In this document: one piece after another, positions 30,690 through 40,189 of the stretch
How positions within the stretch are numbered: the first letter of the stretch is position 1
Layout of the letters: each line of letters starts with the position of its first letter
DNA from: Fimbriimonadaceae bacterium
GTDB lineage: Bacteria > Armatimonadota > Fimbriimonadia > Fimbriimonadales > Fimbriimonadaceae
Assembly (NCBI GenBank): GCA_022843485.1
Contig: JALHNM010000005.1
Location: forward strand, 124,001 to 188,000
Length of the DNA: 64,000 bases
Direction: 5' to 3'
The notes under the pieces: model-generated
The model's input: only the letters and a program-made list of their open reading frames with translations
What the model was told of the DNA's origin: nothing
The model's database searches: none
Position numbers and translations under genes: made by a program

Positions 30690-33600
30690 CGAGCCCGCAC
30701 CTCCAAGACCGTCTGCCCCGTCCCGCTTCGGACGTCCGGCTGGTACATCTTCGAGACGACGGCCGGCATCGCCGCGCAGACCCCGGTCGCCTCGGCTCGC
30801 AGGGGGTACTCGATCACGTGGTCCTTGCCCGGGGGCAGGCTCTCGATGAAGAACGCCGCCTTGTCGTCCAGAAAGACCGACCGGCTCCACCAGTCGAACC
30901 ACGAGACACCGTCCGACGGGGTGTCAGCCCCGACGATCCGGCAGTGGCTCGGGATCGGGTCCTCGAGCAAGAGGTACGTCACGGGGCGGTCGCTTCGGAG
31001 GGTCAGGCGGACACGGAACACCTGCCCCGAGGTCGCCACCGAGATCGGGGCGTTCCCTCCGACCCTCCGGACGGTGCCGTCCTCCATCCGCGTCGGCGAA
31101 CTGGCGACGTACTCGCGACGAACCTGCAGCCAAGGGGCCGAGGATTCTGCGGCGGGGGCGTCTTCGGCGACGCTCTGGCGCAAGGTCGCCGTCGAGTAGA
31201 GCACGCCGCGCCCTTCGATCGTCGCCCGAACCGTGAACTCGCCCGCCGGAAGGTCTCGCAAGGGGATCCGTACCGGCTCCGGCGAGCGGAGTGCCCCCTC
31301 GCCCCGGAACTCGAACGTCCGGTCGGGTTGGCCGTCGATGCGCACCGTCACCGTCATGTCCGGTCGAAGCTCGCCGCTCGCGGCCAGATAGTCGGCGACG
31401 GCGAGCACGACCCGCGCGGTCTCGCGGGTGTTGACCCAGCGCCCTCGCGCCCGAACCCCCATAAGGCCCCGCAAGACCTTCGGGACCAAATCCGACTCCG
31501 GCTGCACCGCCTGTAAGGCCTGCAGCCCGAGCGCCGTCTCCTCGTTGCCATAGTCGCCCGGCCAGCTCGTCACCGAAGGCGTGTCGTCGGCGCGGCGGAG
31601 CAACTCCTGGAGCAGCCCGTCCCTCGCAGCCTGGCCGCCCAGGCCCTGCTGAACCTGGCGCTGGCGGGCCATCAGGGCGTAAGCCACCGCCCTCGTCGGC
31701 AGACCGTTGACGGCCGGTAACGAGTCAAGAGCGGCGACCGCGGGCTTCGACGGCCGCACGAGCAGCACGGCGTAAGCTAGCTCCACCCGGTCGAACGCGT
31801 CCCAAGCCTTCGGGTCGATCCGGGACGCCTGTGCCTTGGTGAGCCACTGCTCAGCCCAGTCGAGGGCCCGCTCGAGCATCGCCGGCCGGACGGCGACCCC
31901 GTTCTCTCGCGCCCGGACCAGACCCTCGATCGCGTACCCCGTCATCGCCGGCGAGGGCTCCCCGAACTCCCACCACCCCCAGCCTCCGTCGGGCCGTTGG
32001 GCAGCCCGGAGCCTCGCGAGCCCGGACTTGGTCACCTCCGGCATCTTCTCGCGCAGCCCGGGCACCTCAAGCCCCGTCCGATCGGCCAGGCGCTGGACCG
32101 CCAGGGCGGGCACGAACCGGCTCAACGTCTGCTCGACGCAACCGTACGGGTAGTCGATCAACCCAGGGAGGTCCTCGAGCAACCGCGCCACGAGCGTCGG
32201 GGCCAGGTTCACCACAAGCTCGCCGTCCACCGCCGACTGCAGCCGCTCGAACGTGTACGTGGCCCCCTCCGGCCCCTCCGAGGCGAACGAGGCGACCCGT
32301 TCGCGACCGCGCAGAAGGACGGGGAACGAGAGTTCGAGCCCGTCGCTCGGCCCCTCCGAAGAGACGGCGGTGAGCCGTAGCTTTGCGGTCCCGACGGCCT
32401 CGGCCAAGAGGGTCCACCCCACGTCGACGCTCCCCCGCGGCCCGACCGTGACCGACCGCTCGCCCTCGCCCTGGAGCCCGATGCCCTCCGAGCCAAGGCT
32501 CACCCGCACCGCGAGCGGCCGGTCGGTCGTGTTCGAGATCCGGGCGTTCACCGCTTGGCGATCCCCGACCGCCATGAACGGCGGCAGGCTCAGCCGGGCC
32601 ATGAGGTCGCGCTTGGCCACCACCCCGACCCGAGCCCGACCGATCCGCGTGTCCGTCGTGAACGCCGTCGCGGTCGCCCGCCACTCAGTCAGGTTGTCCG
32701 GCAACCGGACCTCTACCTTCGCCGTCCCGTCCGGGCCGGTGCGGACCGACGGCTGCCAGAAGGCGGTGTCTTCGAACCGGCTCCGCAACGGCACCTCGCC
32801 CGGCGTCTTCTCCTCGCCGTCCAGGTAGATCTCGGGGAACGAGTAACTCGTCGTCACGCTCGACCAACGGCGCGGGTAGAAGGCGCGGAGTGGGTCCGTC
32901 CGGTCTTCGGCGATCGAGTAGACGCCCTCGTCGACGACGCCCACCGCCACGTCCGCCGAGACGGGCTGGCCGGACGGCTCGGTGGTCTTGACGGTGTAGG
33001 TCACCGTCTCCCCCGGCGCCAGCACAGTCTTGTCCGGGACGAGTTCGACGGCGAGAGACCGACGCTCGAGATCGACCCGCAAAGTCCGCTCCGCTTGGGA
33101 GAACTGTTTCCCGCGCACGTAGGCGACCCCGACGATGACGTTCGGAGCGTAGTCGCTCAGGTCGTCGATCTGGATTTCGGTGACCCGGCCCGTGAGCGGT
33201 ACGACCCGCCGCCACACCACCCGGTCCGTCTCCACCGTGACCAGCGCCGACCCGCCGGGCCGGTCGGTCCTGATCAGCGCGAGCGCTTTCTCCGTCGGGG
33301 CATATGACTTCTTGTCGAGCACGATCTGGAGCGATGGCGTGCGCCCACCGAACTCGGCTTGGCCGTCGTACGCCCAGAGGCTGGCCTGGGCCCCGATTCG
33401 GCGACCTCCTGAATCGACCGTCGTGCACCTCGCCACGAAGTCGCCCGCCTCCTGGGCCTTGAGCTCGAGAGTCGCGGTCCCGTCCGGCCTGGTCCGAACC
33501 GCGGCCCGGCCCTCGGGGATGAACGCACTCTTCCCGCTCGACCACCGTTCGCGCCCGTACTCGACGACGACCTCGACCCCCGCCGCAGGCACGCCCCGGC

Positions 33601-35392
33601 GACTATCGTTGGCCGTCACCGTGAGCGGCACGGTCTCGCCCGGGCTCGCGACATACGCGTCGAAGCTGGCCCTGAGGTCGATGTCTCCCCGCCCCACGAT
33701 CGCTTGTCCCCGCCCGTCGAACTGTCGGCCAGACTGGTCGCTCACGGCGGCCGTCACCGAGTACGCCATGTCGGACGTCTCGAAGGCCGCGTCCCCGCCT
33801 CGCGCAGTCGGAACCAGAACGATGGCCTCGCCCAAGGCATCCGTCTCCGCCTCGATCGCGGTCACGTACTCCCCGTAGTCGCTGAAGTCGGTCGCACCCT
33901 CCGCGTCTTCCCACACGTCGTCGTCGGGACCCCACGGGTTCCAGAGCACGGCACGCGAGACCTCCGCCCGGACCGAAGCCCCGACGAGCGGCTCCCCGGT
34001 GAAGTACTCCGCCTTCACCCGGAACCGGGCCGTCTCGCCGCGGACGAAGAACCTGGACTCGGGGGTCACCGTGACGCGAAACTCGGGCTTGCGGTACGCA
34101 AGGACCGGGATCGAGAGCGAGCCGCTGGACTCGCCCGCCCGCACGACGACCGTGTACGTCCCCGGCAGCGCCGTCCGGTCGACCGTGAACTCGCCAGACA
34201 CCGTCCCCACCTCGCTCACGTCCATCGTGGACGTCTGGAGCGTCTCGCCGTCTGGGTCGGTCACCTCGAGCGTCGCCTGGCCCGCCGCCGGGAGCCGGTA
34301 GCCCGTGGGATCGGGGTCCCGGAGCACGCCTTTGAACTTGACCGTGTCGCCGGGCCGGTAGGCGGGACGGTCGGACTGAACCCAGACCATCGTCCGCCCC
34401 TGCTGCCCGCCCGAGCCCGCGTAGAACCAGCTGTACGCCTGGCTCCCCTTGGCCTTTGCGGCGACCACCGTCATGCCGTCCGCCCGTGCCCGGGCGGCTT
34501 CCAGCGTCCCATCGGCCCCGGTCGTCCCGAGTCGGCGCGAACCGCCCGCCCCGTGCTGGGCCACCTCGGCCCCCGCCACAGGGACGCCCGTCTCGAGGTC
34601 GGTCACGTACGCCAGGAGCCGGTCGTTCTCCGCCTTCGTCACGAGCGCGATCCGCGACACGATGAACCAGGAGAACCGCACCTCCTTCCCCGCCGTCACC
34701 CGGCAGAGGAACACGCCCTCGCCCGCGTTGGCCAGCGGGATCTCCTCGACGAACTGGCCCTCGATGTCCCGGCGGTTGATGGCGTGGTCGACGAAAGCGA
34801 CCTCCTTGACCCACCGTGTCTGGGGGACGTCCTTCGGGATCCGGTTCGAGACGATGTCCCCGAGCAGCCCCGCCACATCGCCCCGCTTTTCGATCTCCGC
34901 GTCCGAGACTCGGCGGATCGAGACGGAGATCGACTTCGCATCGGAGAGCCCTCTCGCCGTGATCGTCGGGGTCTCGCGGGGCAGGTAGACCCGCTCGTTG
35001 CCGTAGACCTCGAGGTCGGGCTGGCTCCGCTTCGTGGGGAGGGTGACCTCGGCTCGGCTGCCCTCGAGGATCGCGACCGGCAGGTCCGATACTGAGTGCG
35101 CCTTTGCGAAGACCGAGGCCCGGTACTGGCCAGCCGGGAGTCCGGTCAGCGCGAACCGCCCCCGCTCGTCCGTCCGCGTCGACCACGTCGAGCGGGCACC
35201 CTCGGGGAGCGGGAAGGTGGAGTAGAGGACGACTTCGGCGCCGGGGAGGGGCCGGTCGGGGCCGGGCATCGTCACCGTGCCCGCGATCCCACCGATCGGG
35301 ACTTCACGGGTCACGCCAAAGGCAAGGAGAGTGCCCACGAGCAGAAGCCCGAGGATCAGGCTCCCCAAACCGCCGGCCCGGAACGCGTTCAC
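30686..35392 (-). CDS. Bacterial alpha-2-macroglobulin family protein with thioester motif
   Basis: This is a very large (1568-residue) envelope protein. After an N-terminal membrane anchor (about 8-27) comes a carboxypeptidase-regulatory-like beta domain (about 32-110), MG domains, a bait-region/MG core, and an alpha-helical thioester domain. The motif is GCVEQ with C1085-Q1088 (CxEQ), so the internal thioester that traps proteases should form. YfhM-type proteins of this family protect the periplasm from host or rival proteases and are often paired with penicillin-binding protein PbpC. Here it is instead embedded between a multi-pass membrane protein and VanW, with 4-bp overlaps on both sides. 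No lipobox is seen. Confidence 0.93.
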   Translation of the reverse strand: MNAFRAGGLGSLILGLLLVGTLLAFGVTREVPIGGIAGTVTMPGPDRPLPGAEVVLYSTFPLPEGARSTWSTRTDERGRFALTGLPAGQYRASVFAKAHSVSDLPVAILEGSRAEVTLPTKRSQPDLEVYGNERVYLPRETPTITARGLSDAKSISVSIRRVSDAEIEKRGDVAGLLGDIVSNRIPKDVPQTRWVKEVAFVDHAINRRDIEGQFVEEIPLANAGEGVFLCRVTAGKEVRFSWFIVSRIALVTKAENDRLLAYVTDLETGVPVAGAEVAQHGAGGSRRLGTTGADGTLEAARARADGMTVVAAKAKGSQAYSWFYAGSGGQQGRTMVWVQSDRPAYRPGDTVKFKGVLRDPDPTGYRLPAAGQATLEVTDPDGETLQTSTMDVSEVGTVSGEFTVDRTALPGTYTVVVRAGESSGSLSIPVLAYRKPEFRVTVTPESRFFVRGETARFRVKAEYFTGEPLVGASVRAEVSRAVLWNPWGPDDDVWEDAEGATDFSDYGEYVTAIEAETDALGEAIVLVPTARGGDAAFETSDMAYSVTAAVSDQSGRQFDGRGQAIVGRGDIDLRASFDAYVASPGETVPLTVTANDSRRGVPAAGVEVVVEYGRERWSSGKSAFIPEGRAAVRTRPDGTATLELKAQEAGDFVARCTTVDSGGRRIGAQASLWAYDGQAEFGGRTPSLQIVLDKKSYAPTEKALALIRTDRPGGSALVTVETDRVVWRRVVPLTGRVTEIQIDDLSDYAPNVIVGVAYVRGKQFSQAERTLRVDLERRSLAVELVPDKTVLAPGETVTYTVKTTEPSGQPVSADVAVGVVDEGVYSIAEDRTDPLRAFYPRRWSSVTTSYSFPEIYLDGEEKTPGEVPLRSRFEDTAFWQPSVRTGPDGTAKVEVRLPDNLTEWRATATAFTTDTRIGRARVGVVAKRDLMARLSLPPFMAVGDRQAVNARISNTTDRPLAVRVSLGSEGIGLQGEGERSVTVGPRGSVDVGWTLLAEAVGTAKLRLTAVSSEGPSDGLELSFPVLLRGRERVASFASEGPEGATYTFERLQSAVDGELVVNLAPTLVARLLEDLPGLIDYPYGCVEQTLSRFVPALAVQRLADRTGLEVPGLREKMPEVTKSGLARLRAAQRPDGGWGWWEFGEPSPAMTGYAIEGLVRARENGVAVRPAMLERALDWAEQWLTKAQASRIDPKAWDAFDRVELAYAVLLVRPSKPAVAALDSLPAVNGLPTRAVAYALMARQRQVQQGLGGQAARDGLLQELLRRADDTPSVTSWPGDYGNEETALGLQALQAVQPESDLVPKVLRGLMGVRARGRWVNTRETARVVLAVADYLAASGELRPDMTVTVRIDGQPDRTFEFRGEGALRSPEPVRIPLRDLPAGEFTVRATIEGRGVLYSTATLRQSVAEDAPAAESSAPWLQVRREYVASSPTRMEDGTVRRVGGNAPISVATSGQVFRVRLTLRSDRPVTYLLLEDPIPSHCRIVGADTPSDGVSWFDWWSRSVFLDDKAAFFIESLPPGKDHVIEYPLRAEATGVCAAMPAVVSKMYQPDVRSGTGQTVLEVRAR

Positions 35393-36741
35393 GTCGCCAC
35401 CTTCCCTTCTGTCGGACGCCCGAGGCGGGCGGCTGCGACGGCCAACGCCGCGATGAGGAGGCCCGAGAAGAAGAGGACTTGAACCTTGCCGTCCCGCCCA
35501 AGCTCCATCGCCGGGAGGAGAAGGGGCGTCCCCGCCGCGACAAGGGCCATCCCGCCCACGCCGACCGCGGTGACCCCGCCGCGCGCGTGCCCGGTCAACA
35601 CCGCCACGACCGGGCCCATGCCGAGCCCGATAAACAGCCCGAGAGTGCCCTTGGCACCAAGGAACACGATCGAGGCGAGGACCGTCCCCGCAATCGCCAG
35701 GCCGCCCAAAGCGAGGCTGACGGGCCGGGCGCCCTTGGCGCGGACAGCCTCGACAGCCACCAAGACAAGGGCCAAGCCGAGCAGGAGCCCGATGAGAGCG
35801 TAGTGCTGCCCGATGTCGAACGCCCGAACCGAGTCCGGGTTCAACTCACGGAACAGCCGGAACCCCGCCAGCCCGAGCGCGGGCGTCACCGCCGCCAGCG
35901 CCAGCCGGTTCCCGCCCATCACCGCCGTCACCACGCCGCCCAGTGCGAGCAGGGCGATCCCAAACCCTTGCTTGAAGCTGAAAGCGAGGGTCGCGGCGCC
36001 CAGCCACGCCACCGCTGCGAGCGCGACGGTCAGCGAAGAGCTCTTCTGCGCCGGTGCCATGTAGGCGACGAGCGCACTGAGGGCCGCCCCGGCGATCGGA
36101 AGGACGGCCGCCTCGGCCATGAAGAAGAACCGGTACCCGAGCACCGAGGCCGCCCCCATGAACGCCGCGATGACGAACGTCGTGCCGATCCAAGCCTCGA
36201 ACGGCTTGGCGCGGTACGCCGCGGCCGCGATGAGCGTCACGGCCACCCCCGCGAAACCCAGGACGACCCCAGCCTGCGAAGCCGCGCCCCCCGGGCCCAG
36301 CGCGCCGAGCCCGCTCGCCGTCGCCCCGGCCAGGAGCAAGGCCGCCGCCCCCGGCGCAGTCGCTCCCCGGCCCAACCCGGCGACCACAGCCGCCCCCGCC
36401 GCGACCCCCGCGACCACGGAGAACAACAGGGCAGGGTTCGCGAACAGCCACCCCCAGCCGAAGGCGAGGAGCGAGGTCCCAATCCCGAGGGCAAGGCCCC
36501 GCTCGGCCAACCCTTCGCCGTTCGCCCAATCGAACAGTGCCACCGTCACCCCGGCCCCAGCGAGTGCGAGGCCAAGGCTCTGGACGACGGGTTCGCGCAC
36601 CAGGGCCGCCAACGCGATTCCGACGACCCCGAAGCCCGCGCCCCACGGCAGAAGGGCGGCCCGGGTCTTCGATTCAGGCGGGGAGAGCGCGACTAACGCC
36701 GCGCACGCAGCGGTCAAGAGCAAAACGATCCAAGCGGTCAT
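35389..36741 (-). CDS. Multi-pass membrane protein of unknown function
   Basis: This 450-residue protein is very rich in Ala, Gly, Leu and Val, with about 12-14 predicted membrane helices and short loops. The repeated AGxAxAAxVxG patterns, lack of charged clusters and absence of a recognisable transporter signature leave the family unknown; it looks like a large scaffold or permease. A few charged residues (such as MELGRDGKVQ) lie in loops near the C-terminus. It begins 21 bp after the carB stop and overlaps the macroglobulin start by 4 bp, so it is translationally coupled to it. Confidence 0.75.
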   Translation of the reverse strand: MTAWIVLLLTAACAALVALSPPESKTRAALLPWGAGFGVVGIALAALVREPVVQSLGLALAGAGVTVALFDWANGEGLAERGLALGIGTSLLAFGWGWLFANPALLFSVVAGVAAGAAVVAGLGRGATAPGAAALLLAGATASGLGALGPGGAASQAGVVLGFAGVAVTLIAAAAYRAKPFEAWIGTTFVIAAFMGAASVLGYRFFFMAEAAVLPIAGAALSALVAYMAPAQKSSSLTVALAAVAWLGAATLAFSFKQGFGIALLALGGVVTAVMGGNRLALAAVTPALGLAGFRLFRELNPDSVRAFDIGQHYALIGLLLGLALVLVAVEAVRAKGARPVSLALGGLAIAGTVLASIVFLGAKGTLGLFIGLGMGPVVAVLTGHARGGVTAVGVGGMALVAAGTPLLLPAMELGRDGKVQVLFFSGLLIAALAVAAARLGRPTEGKVAT

Positions 36742-36762
36742 CGGTCGATACCCGGCCCGCGG

Positions 36763-38352
36763 TCACTCCATCGCGACGACTGCCGCGGCGGGCCTACGTT
36801 CAAGGACGGTGGCCGCGTCGTCTTCGCTCTCAGCGGTGGCGTAAAAGTATGGGGTGAACGACTCGAACTCCCCCGCGCAGGTGTCGACCATCTTGTAGAC
36901 CGACCCCTCAGTAGCATCGCCATCCTGGCGGGGGTGTCCCGGGCTTCCGGCCCGGACGATCCCCTGGATCTTGCGCAGGAACCACGGGTCGACCCGGCTG
37001 ACTCGGTTGACCTCCTCGACGGACCAGCCCCGCCGCAACGCCTCGGCGAGGGCCCACAGCCGCTCGTCGGTCGGCTGCGCCAGCGCCGCCCGCAGGGCGT
37101 CCGACGCATCCCCGTTCGTCGAATCCTCGCCCTGCGGATGCCACGAGTCAAGGCCTTTGGCCTTGACCTCCAGGCCACGGACCGCCTTCAGCAGCGCGGC
37201 CTCGAACGTCCGGTCGATCGCCATCACCTCCCCCGTCGCCTTCATCTGCGTCGACAAACGCCGATCCCCGCCAGGGAACTTGTCGAAGGGCCAACGCGGG
37301 ATCTTCACCACAACGTAGTCGAGCGCAGGCTCGAAGCACGCCTTCGTGGTCTTCGTCACCGCATTCTCGATCTGTTCTAACGTCTTTCCCACCGCGATCT
37401 TCGCCGCCACCCGCGCGATCGGGTAACCGGTCGCCTTACTCGCGAGAGCCGAAGACCGTGAGACGCGCGGGTTCACCTCGATCACGTAATAGTCGAACGA
37501 GTCCGGGTTGACCGCGAGCTGCACGTTACACCCTCCCTCGATCTTGAGCGCTTCGATGATCCGCAAAGACGCGTTGCGCAACATGTGGTACTCGACGTCG
37601 CTCAACGTCTGCGACGGGGCCACGACGATCGAGTCGCCGGTGTGCACACCCATCGGGTCGAGGTTTTCCATGTTACAGACAGTAATGCAATTCCCTTTAC
37701 CGTCCCGCATCACCTCGTACTCGACCTCCTTCCAACCGAGAAGCGACCGCTCGAGCATGATCTGCGAGCGCATCGAGAGCTTAAGCCCTTTTCGCCCCGT
37801 CTCCCACAACTCCTCACGGCTATAGACCACGCCTCCACCCGTACCGCCTAACGTGTAAGCGGGACGGACGATGCAAGGATAAGGGACAACGTCGAGCAAC
37901 GCTTCCAACTCCGAATCGCTCTCGACGATCCAACTCTCCGGCACGGGCTGCTTGATCTCCCGCATAAGCGCCCGGAACAACTCACGATCCTCCGCCTTAC
38001 GGATCGCGTCCAACTGAGTGCCCAACAACCGCACCCCGTAACGCTCCAGTATCCCCTGCTCCGCCAACTGGGAGGCGAGGTTGAGGCCCGTTTGCCCCCC
38101 AAGGGTCGGAAGCAGCCCGTCCGGACGCTCCCGAGCGATCACGCGCTCGCAGAACTCCACGGTCAACGGCTCGATGTACACCCGATCCGCCGTCTCCTCG
38201 TCCGTCATGATCGTCGCCGGGTTCGAGTTCACGAGGACCACCTCGTACCCCTCCTCGCGAAGGCTCTTGCACGCCTGTGTCCCAGCGTAGTCGAACTCTG
38301 CCGCTTGACCGATCACGATCGGGCCACTCCCGATGACGAGGATCTTCTTCAT
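36763..38352 (-). CDS. carB: Carbamoyl-phosphate synthase large subunit, N-terminal half only
   Basis: This 529-residue protein matches the first ATP-grasp (carboxyphosphate) half of CarB. It has [54 protein letters not shown], the [23 protein letters not shown]-grasp end, and an oligomerization segment up to [21 protein letters not shown]. It then stops where the second synthetase domain (VLVLGSGPIRIGQGIEFDY) should begin. A full-length CarB is about 1070 residues. The second half is not encoded downstream or elsewhere in the window. Split CarB proteins are known in some archaea and Aquifex, so this may be a natural split or a truncation. Confidence 0.9.
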   Translation of the reverse strand: MKKILVIGSGPIVIGQAAEFDYAGTQACKSLREEGYEVVLVNSNPATIMTDEETADRVYIEPLTVEFCERVIARERPDGLLPTLGGQTGLNLASQLAEQGILERYGVRLLGTQLDAIRKAEDRELFRALMREIKQPVPESWIVESDSELEALLDVVPYPCIVRPAYTLGGTGGGVVYSREELWETGRKGLKLSMRSQIMLERSLLGWKEVEYEVMRDGKGNCITVCNMENLDPMGVHTGDSIVVAPSQTLSDVEYHMLRNASLRIIEALKIEGGCNVQLAVNPDSFDYYVIEVNPRVSRSSALASKATGYPIARVAAKIAVGKTLEQIENAVTKTTKACFEPALDYVVVKIPRWPFDKFPGGDRRLSTQMKATGEVMAIDRTFEAALLKAVRGLEVKAKGLDSWHPQGEDSTNGDASDALRAALAQPTDERLWALAEALRRGWSVEEVNRVSRVDPWFLRKIQGIVRAGSPGHPRQDGDATEGSVYKMVDTCAGEFESFTPYFYATAESEDDAATVLERRPAAAVVAME

Positions 38353-38363
38353 GCTTCGCCCCC

Positions 38364-38369
38364 ATTATG
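38364..38369 (-). promoter_or_regulatory. -10-like CATAAT of carB
   Basis: CATAAT on the reverse strand ends 11 nt before the ATG at 38352, leaving only a few nt of leader. Confidence 0.4.
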
Positions 38370-38478
38370 CCCCCGTCGCGAGAACAGACCCGAACGGAAA
38401 CGTGACGAGAATGTCTTGTCTTAACAATGCCTGGTGTACACTATTCTCGTCGTGCAAGCGACCAAGAGGTTAAACCTC

Positions 38479-39129
38479 ATGATTATCAGAACCATCATCA
38501 TCCTCATCGCCACTGCGGGCCTCGCCCTCGGGGCGCAAGCGGGCCAGCTCTTCTCAAGGGCTGAGCTCGACTCAGTCCTCATCGGCGGCGGGACGCTCGA
38601 CGATTTCGAGCGCTTCGACGTCGCCAACGGCCAGACCTTCTCCGAGCCCCTCACCCGGCTCGATTCGACCACCACGTTCGGCGGCCAGACCGGACTCGTC
38701 CAACCCGGGGCGGTCTACACCGGCTCCACCCGGCTCAATTGGCTCGGCGCCGGATACCAAGGCTTGCCCTCTAAGGCGATCACCTTCACCTCCGGCCGGA
38801 TCAGCGAGATCGTCTACGACTCGCCGGTCCAAGCCTTCGGGTTCGACCTGTTCACCCTCACAGACGCCCGGAGCCGGGTCTTGGTCGAGGTCGGCAACAA
38901 TACCACGCGCTTCGGGACGTTCGACGTCGATCTTTCCCCCACCGGGAAGGCGACGTTCTTCGGCTGGGTCGAGGCGCAGGGCATCACGCGAGTGACGCTC
39001 AAGAACTTCGACCACCCATGGAGCGTCGTCGCTGACGACCACCGGTACGGCGTCGTGCCAGAACCGGCCACCCTCCTCGCGCTCGCGAGCGCCGTCGTCG
39101 CCCTCGCCCACCGACGCCGCAAGGCCTGA
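38479..39129 (+). CDS. PEP-CTERM sorting-domain protein
   Basis: This protein has about 216 residues, with a signal peptide (MIIRTIIILIATAGLALGAQAGQ) and the C-terminal sorting signal VPEPATLLALASAVVALAHRRRKA. The mature part is beta-rich, with a central FGFDLFTLTDARSRVLVEVG segment typical of PEP-CTERM extracellular proteins. The ATG at 38479 is chosen because AAGAGG lies 8 nt upstream and the signal peptide begins there; an upstream in-frame start adds basic residues that do not fit. A -10-like TACACT is at about 38435. A perfect 15-bp terminator hairpin follows its stop, next to the capsid cassette. Confidence 0.86.
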   Translation: MIIRTIIILIATAGLALGAQAGQLFSRAELDSVLIGGGTLDDFERFDVANGQTFSEPLTRLDSTTTFGGQTGLVQPGAVYTGSTRLNWLGAGYQGLPSKAITFTSGRISEIVYDSPVQAFGFDLFTLTDARSRVLVEVGNNTTRFGTFDVDLSPTGKATFFGWVEAQGITRVTLKNFDHPWSVVADDHRYGVVPEPATLLALASAVVALAHRRRKA

Positions 39130-39133
39130 CCCG

Positions 39134-39168
39134 GGTCGGGGCCCCGCTCCACAAGCGGGGCCCCGACC
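39134..39168. terminator. 15-bp stem hairpin, downstream border of the capsid cassette
   Basis: GGTCGGGGCCCCGCT (39134-39148) pairs perfectly with AGCGGGGCCCCGACC (39154-39168) around a 5-nt loop. It sits between the convergent PEP-CTERM gene and the last capsid-cassette gene. Confidence 0.7.
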
Positions 39169-39169
39169 G

Positions 39170-39478
39170 TCACGCGAGGCCGAAGACGAGGAGCCGCGCG
39201 ACCGTCGACCCGCGAAACCGGGCCGGGACCACGCGTCGGACGGTCGAGGAGGTCCCGTTCCACTCCACCACGTCCCCAACGGCGGTCGCGTCGGTCGCCG
39301 CGACCAGACAGACCCAGAAGGGCGGCGCGACCCCGTCCAGCTCGGCCTGGGCCAGGAACGACCGGACGAACCCGCTCGAGATCGGGCTGAAGAGGCCCCG
39401 CCGAGGGGCCCCACCGACCGTGAACGACTCGCCGTGCCGGTTCACGAGCCCCTCCACCCGCCTCGCCACCGCGCTCAC
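39170..39478 (-). CDS. Phage head-closure or tail-joining-like protein
   Basis: This 102-residue protein has a beta-barrel pattern (FTVGGAPRRGLFSPI, FWVCLVAATDATAVGDVVEWNGTSSTVRRVVPARFRGSTVARLLVFG). In phage head-to-tail modules, small beta-barrel closure proteins follow the connector gene, and this gene fits by size and position (last of the cassette, 4-bp overlap with the connector-like gene). Sequence alone is not diagnostic. No cysteine pattern, signal peptide or membrane segment is seen. The terminator hairpin begins 2 bp after its stop. Confidence 0.55.
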   Translation of the reverse strand: MSAVARRVEGLVNRHGESFTVGGAPRRGLFSPISSGFVRSFLAQAELDGVAPPFWVCLVAATDATAVGDVVEWNGTSSTVRRVVPARFRGSTVARLLVFGLA

Positions 39479-39888
39479 GGGTCCTCCGGCTCCCGCTCAC
39501 CGCCGAACGAGACGCCCAGCGTGCCCCGAATCGTCTCGCCCGGCTTGAGGTACGGCGTCAACCGCGCGAGCCCCTGGCGCTTGAGGCCGAACGGGTCGTT
39601 CAGGTCGCGCCAGGCGGGCGAAAGCTCGAACCACCCGAACGAGAGCGACTCGCTCGCCCCCGGCTCGCGGGCGATCTCCGCCGTGATCTCCCCCGCGATC
39701 ACCTCAGTGGCCGCCAAGTTGAGGGTCGCGACGAGCTGCGTGTTCGGATCGTCGACGAAGCGCCGCTCGACCGAGTACTCGATCACCGGCACCAACTCTG
39801 CGATGAGGGTGGTGATCCGGGCGTCGTAAGCGGTGCCCGTGATCGCCGCCTTCTCCCGAACCCGGGTCACGGTGACCGTTATCGGCAT
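39475..39888 (-). CDS. Phage head-tail connector-like protein
   Basis: This protein is about 137 residues long. After a short N-terminal stretch (MPITVTVTRVREKAAITG), helices ITTLIAELVPVIEYSVERRFVD and TLNLAATEVIAGEITAEIARE form the bundle seen in gp6/DUF1320-like connectors, and the tail ends with LARLTPYLKPGETIRGTLGV. In Mu-like phages this position (after the capsid) is taken by J/gp36. The ATG at 39888 is chosen because the upstream frame extension is antisense-like. The 4-bp overlap with the next gene supports it as part of the cassette. Confidence 0.6.
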   Translation of the reverse strand: MPITVTVTRVREKAAITGTAYDARITTLIAELVPVIEYSVERRFVDDPNTQLVATLNLAATEVIAGEITAEIAREPGASESLSFGWFELSPAWRDLNDPFGLKRQGLARLTPYLKPGETIRGTLGVSFGGEREPEDP

Positions 39889-39940
39889 GGGCCCCCCATG
39901 ACAGGAAGGCCCGGGCCGCACGCCCGGGCCATCGCGCCCC

Positions 39941-40189
39941 TCATCGCCGGAACCGAACCACCCGCTTGAGCGCCCCGAGGAATGTCCGAAGCTCGGCCGC
40001 GACCGACCGCACCTCCTCGAGCAGCTTTCGCAAGTCCGTGCGACGGGGGTCCCGCAGAGTCTCGTCGAGCACGGTGGCGAGTTCGCCCAGCTCGGCCGCG
40101 AACCGCCGACCCGCAAGGTAGACCGCCCCGATCGCTCCGACCGCGCCGCCCAACCCCAGCGCCCCAAGCAGACTAGCTAAGCTTTCCAC
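39941..40189 (-). CDS. Small membrane protein within the capsid cassette
   Basis: This 82-residue protein has one or two Gly/Ala-rich N-terminal membrane helices (SLLGALGLGGAVGAIGAVYLAGRRF), then an amphipathic, charged helix (ELGELATVLDETLRDPRRTDLRKLLEEVRSVAAELRTFLGALKRVVRFRR). The architecture resembles a holin or small spanin-like membrane protein, but no family is assigned. It overlaps the 3' end of the capsid gene by 17 bp, and its position between capsid and connector is unusual for a holin. The start is GTG. Confidence 0.55.
   Translation of the reverse strand: MESLASLLGALGLGGAVGAIGAVYLAGRRFAAELGELATVLDETLRDPRRTDLRKLLEEVRSVAAELRTFLGALKRVVRFRR

Noticed and set aside
38353-38433. LexA-type SOS box between carB and the PEP-CTERM gene
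   Set aside because: GAACAG and GAACGG words occur but without the inverted partner at a suitable spacing.
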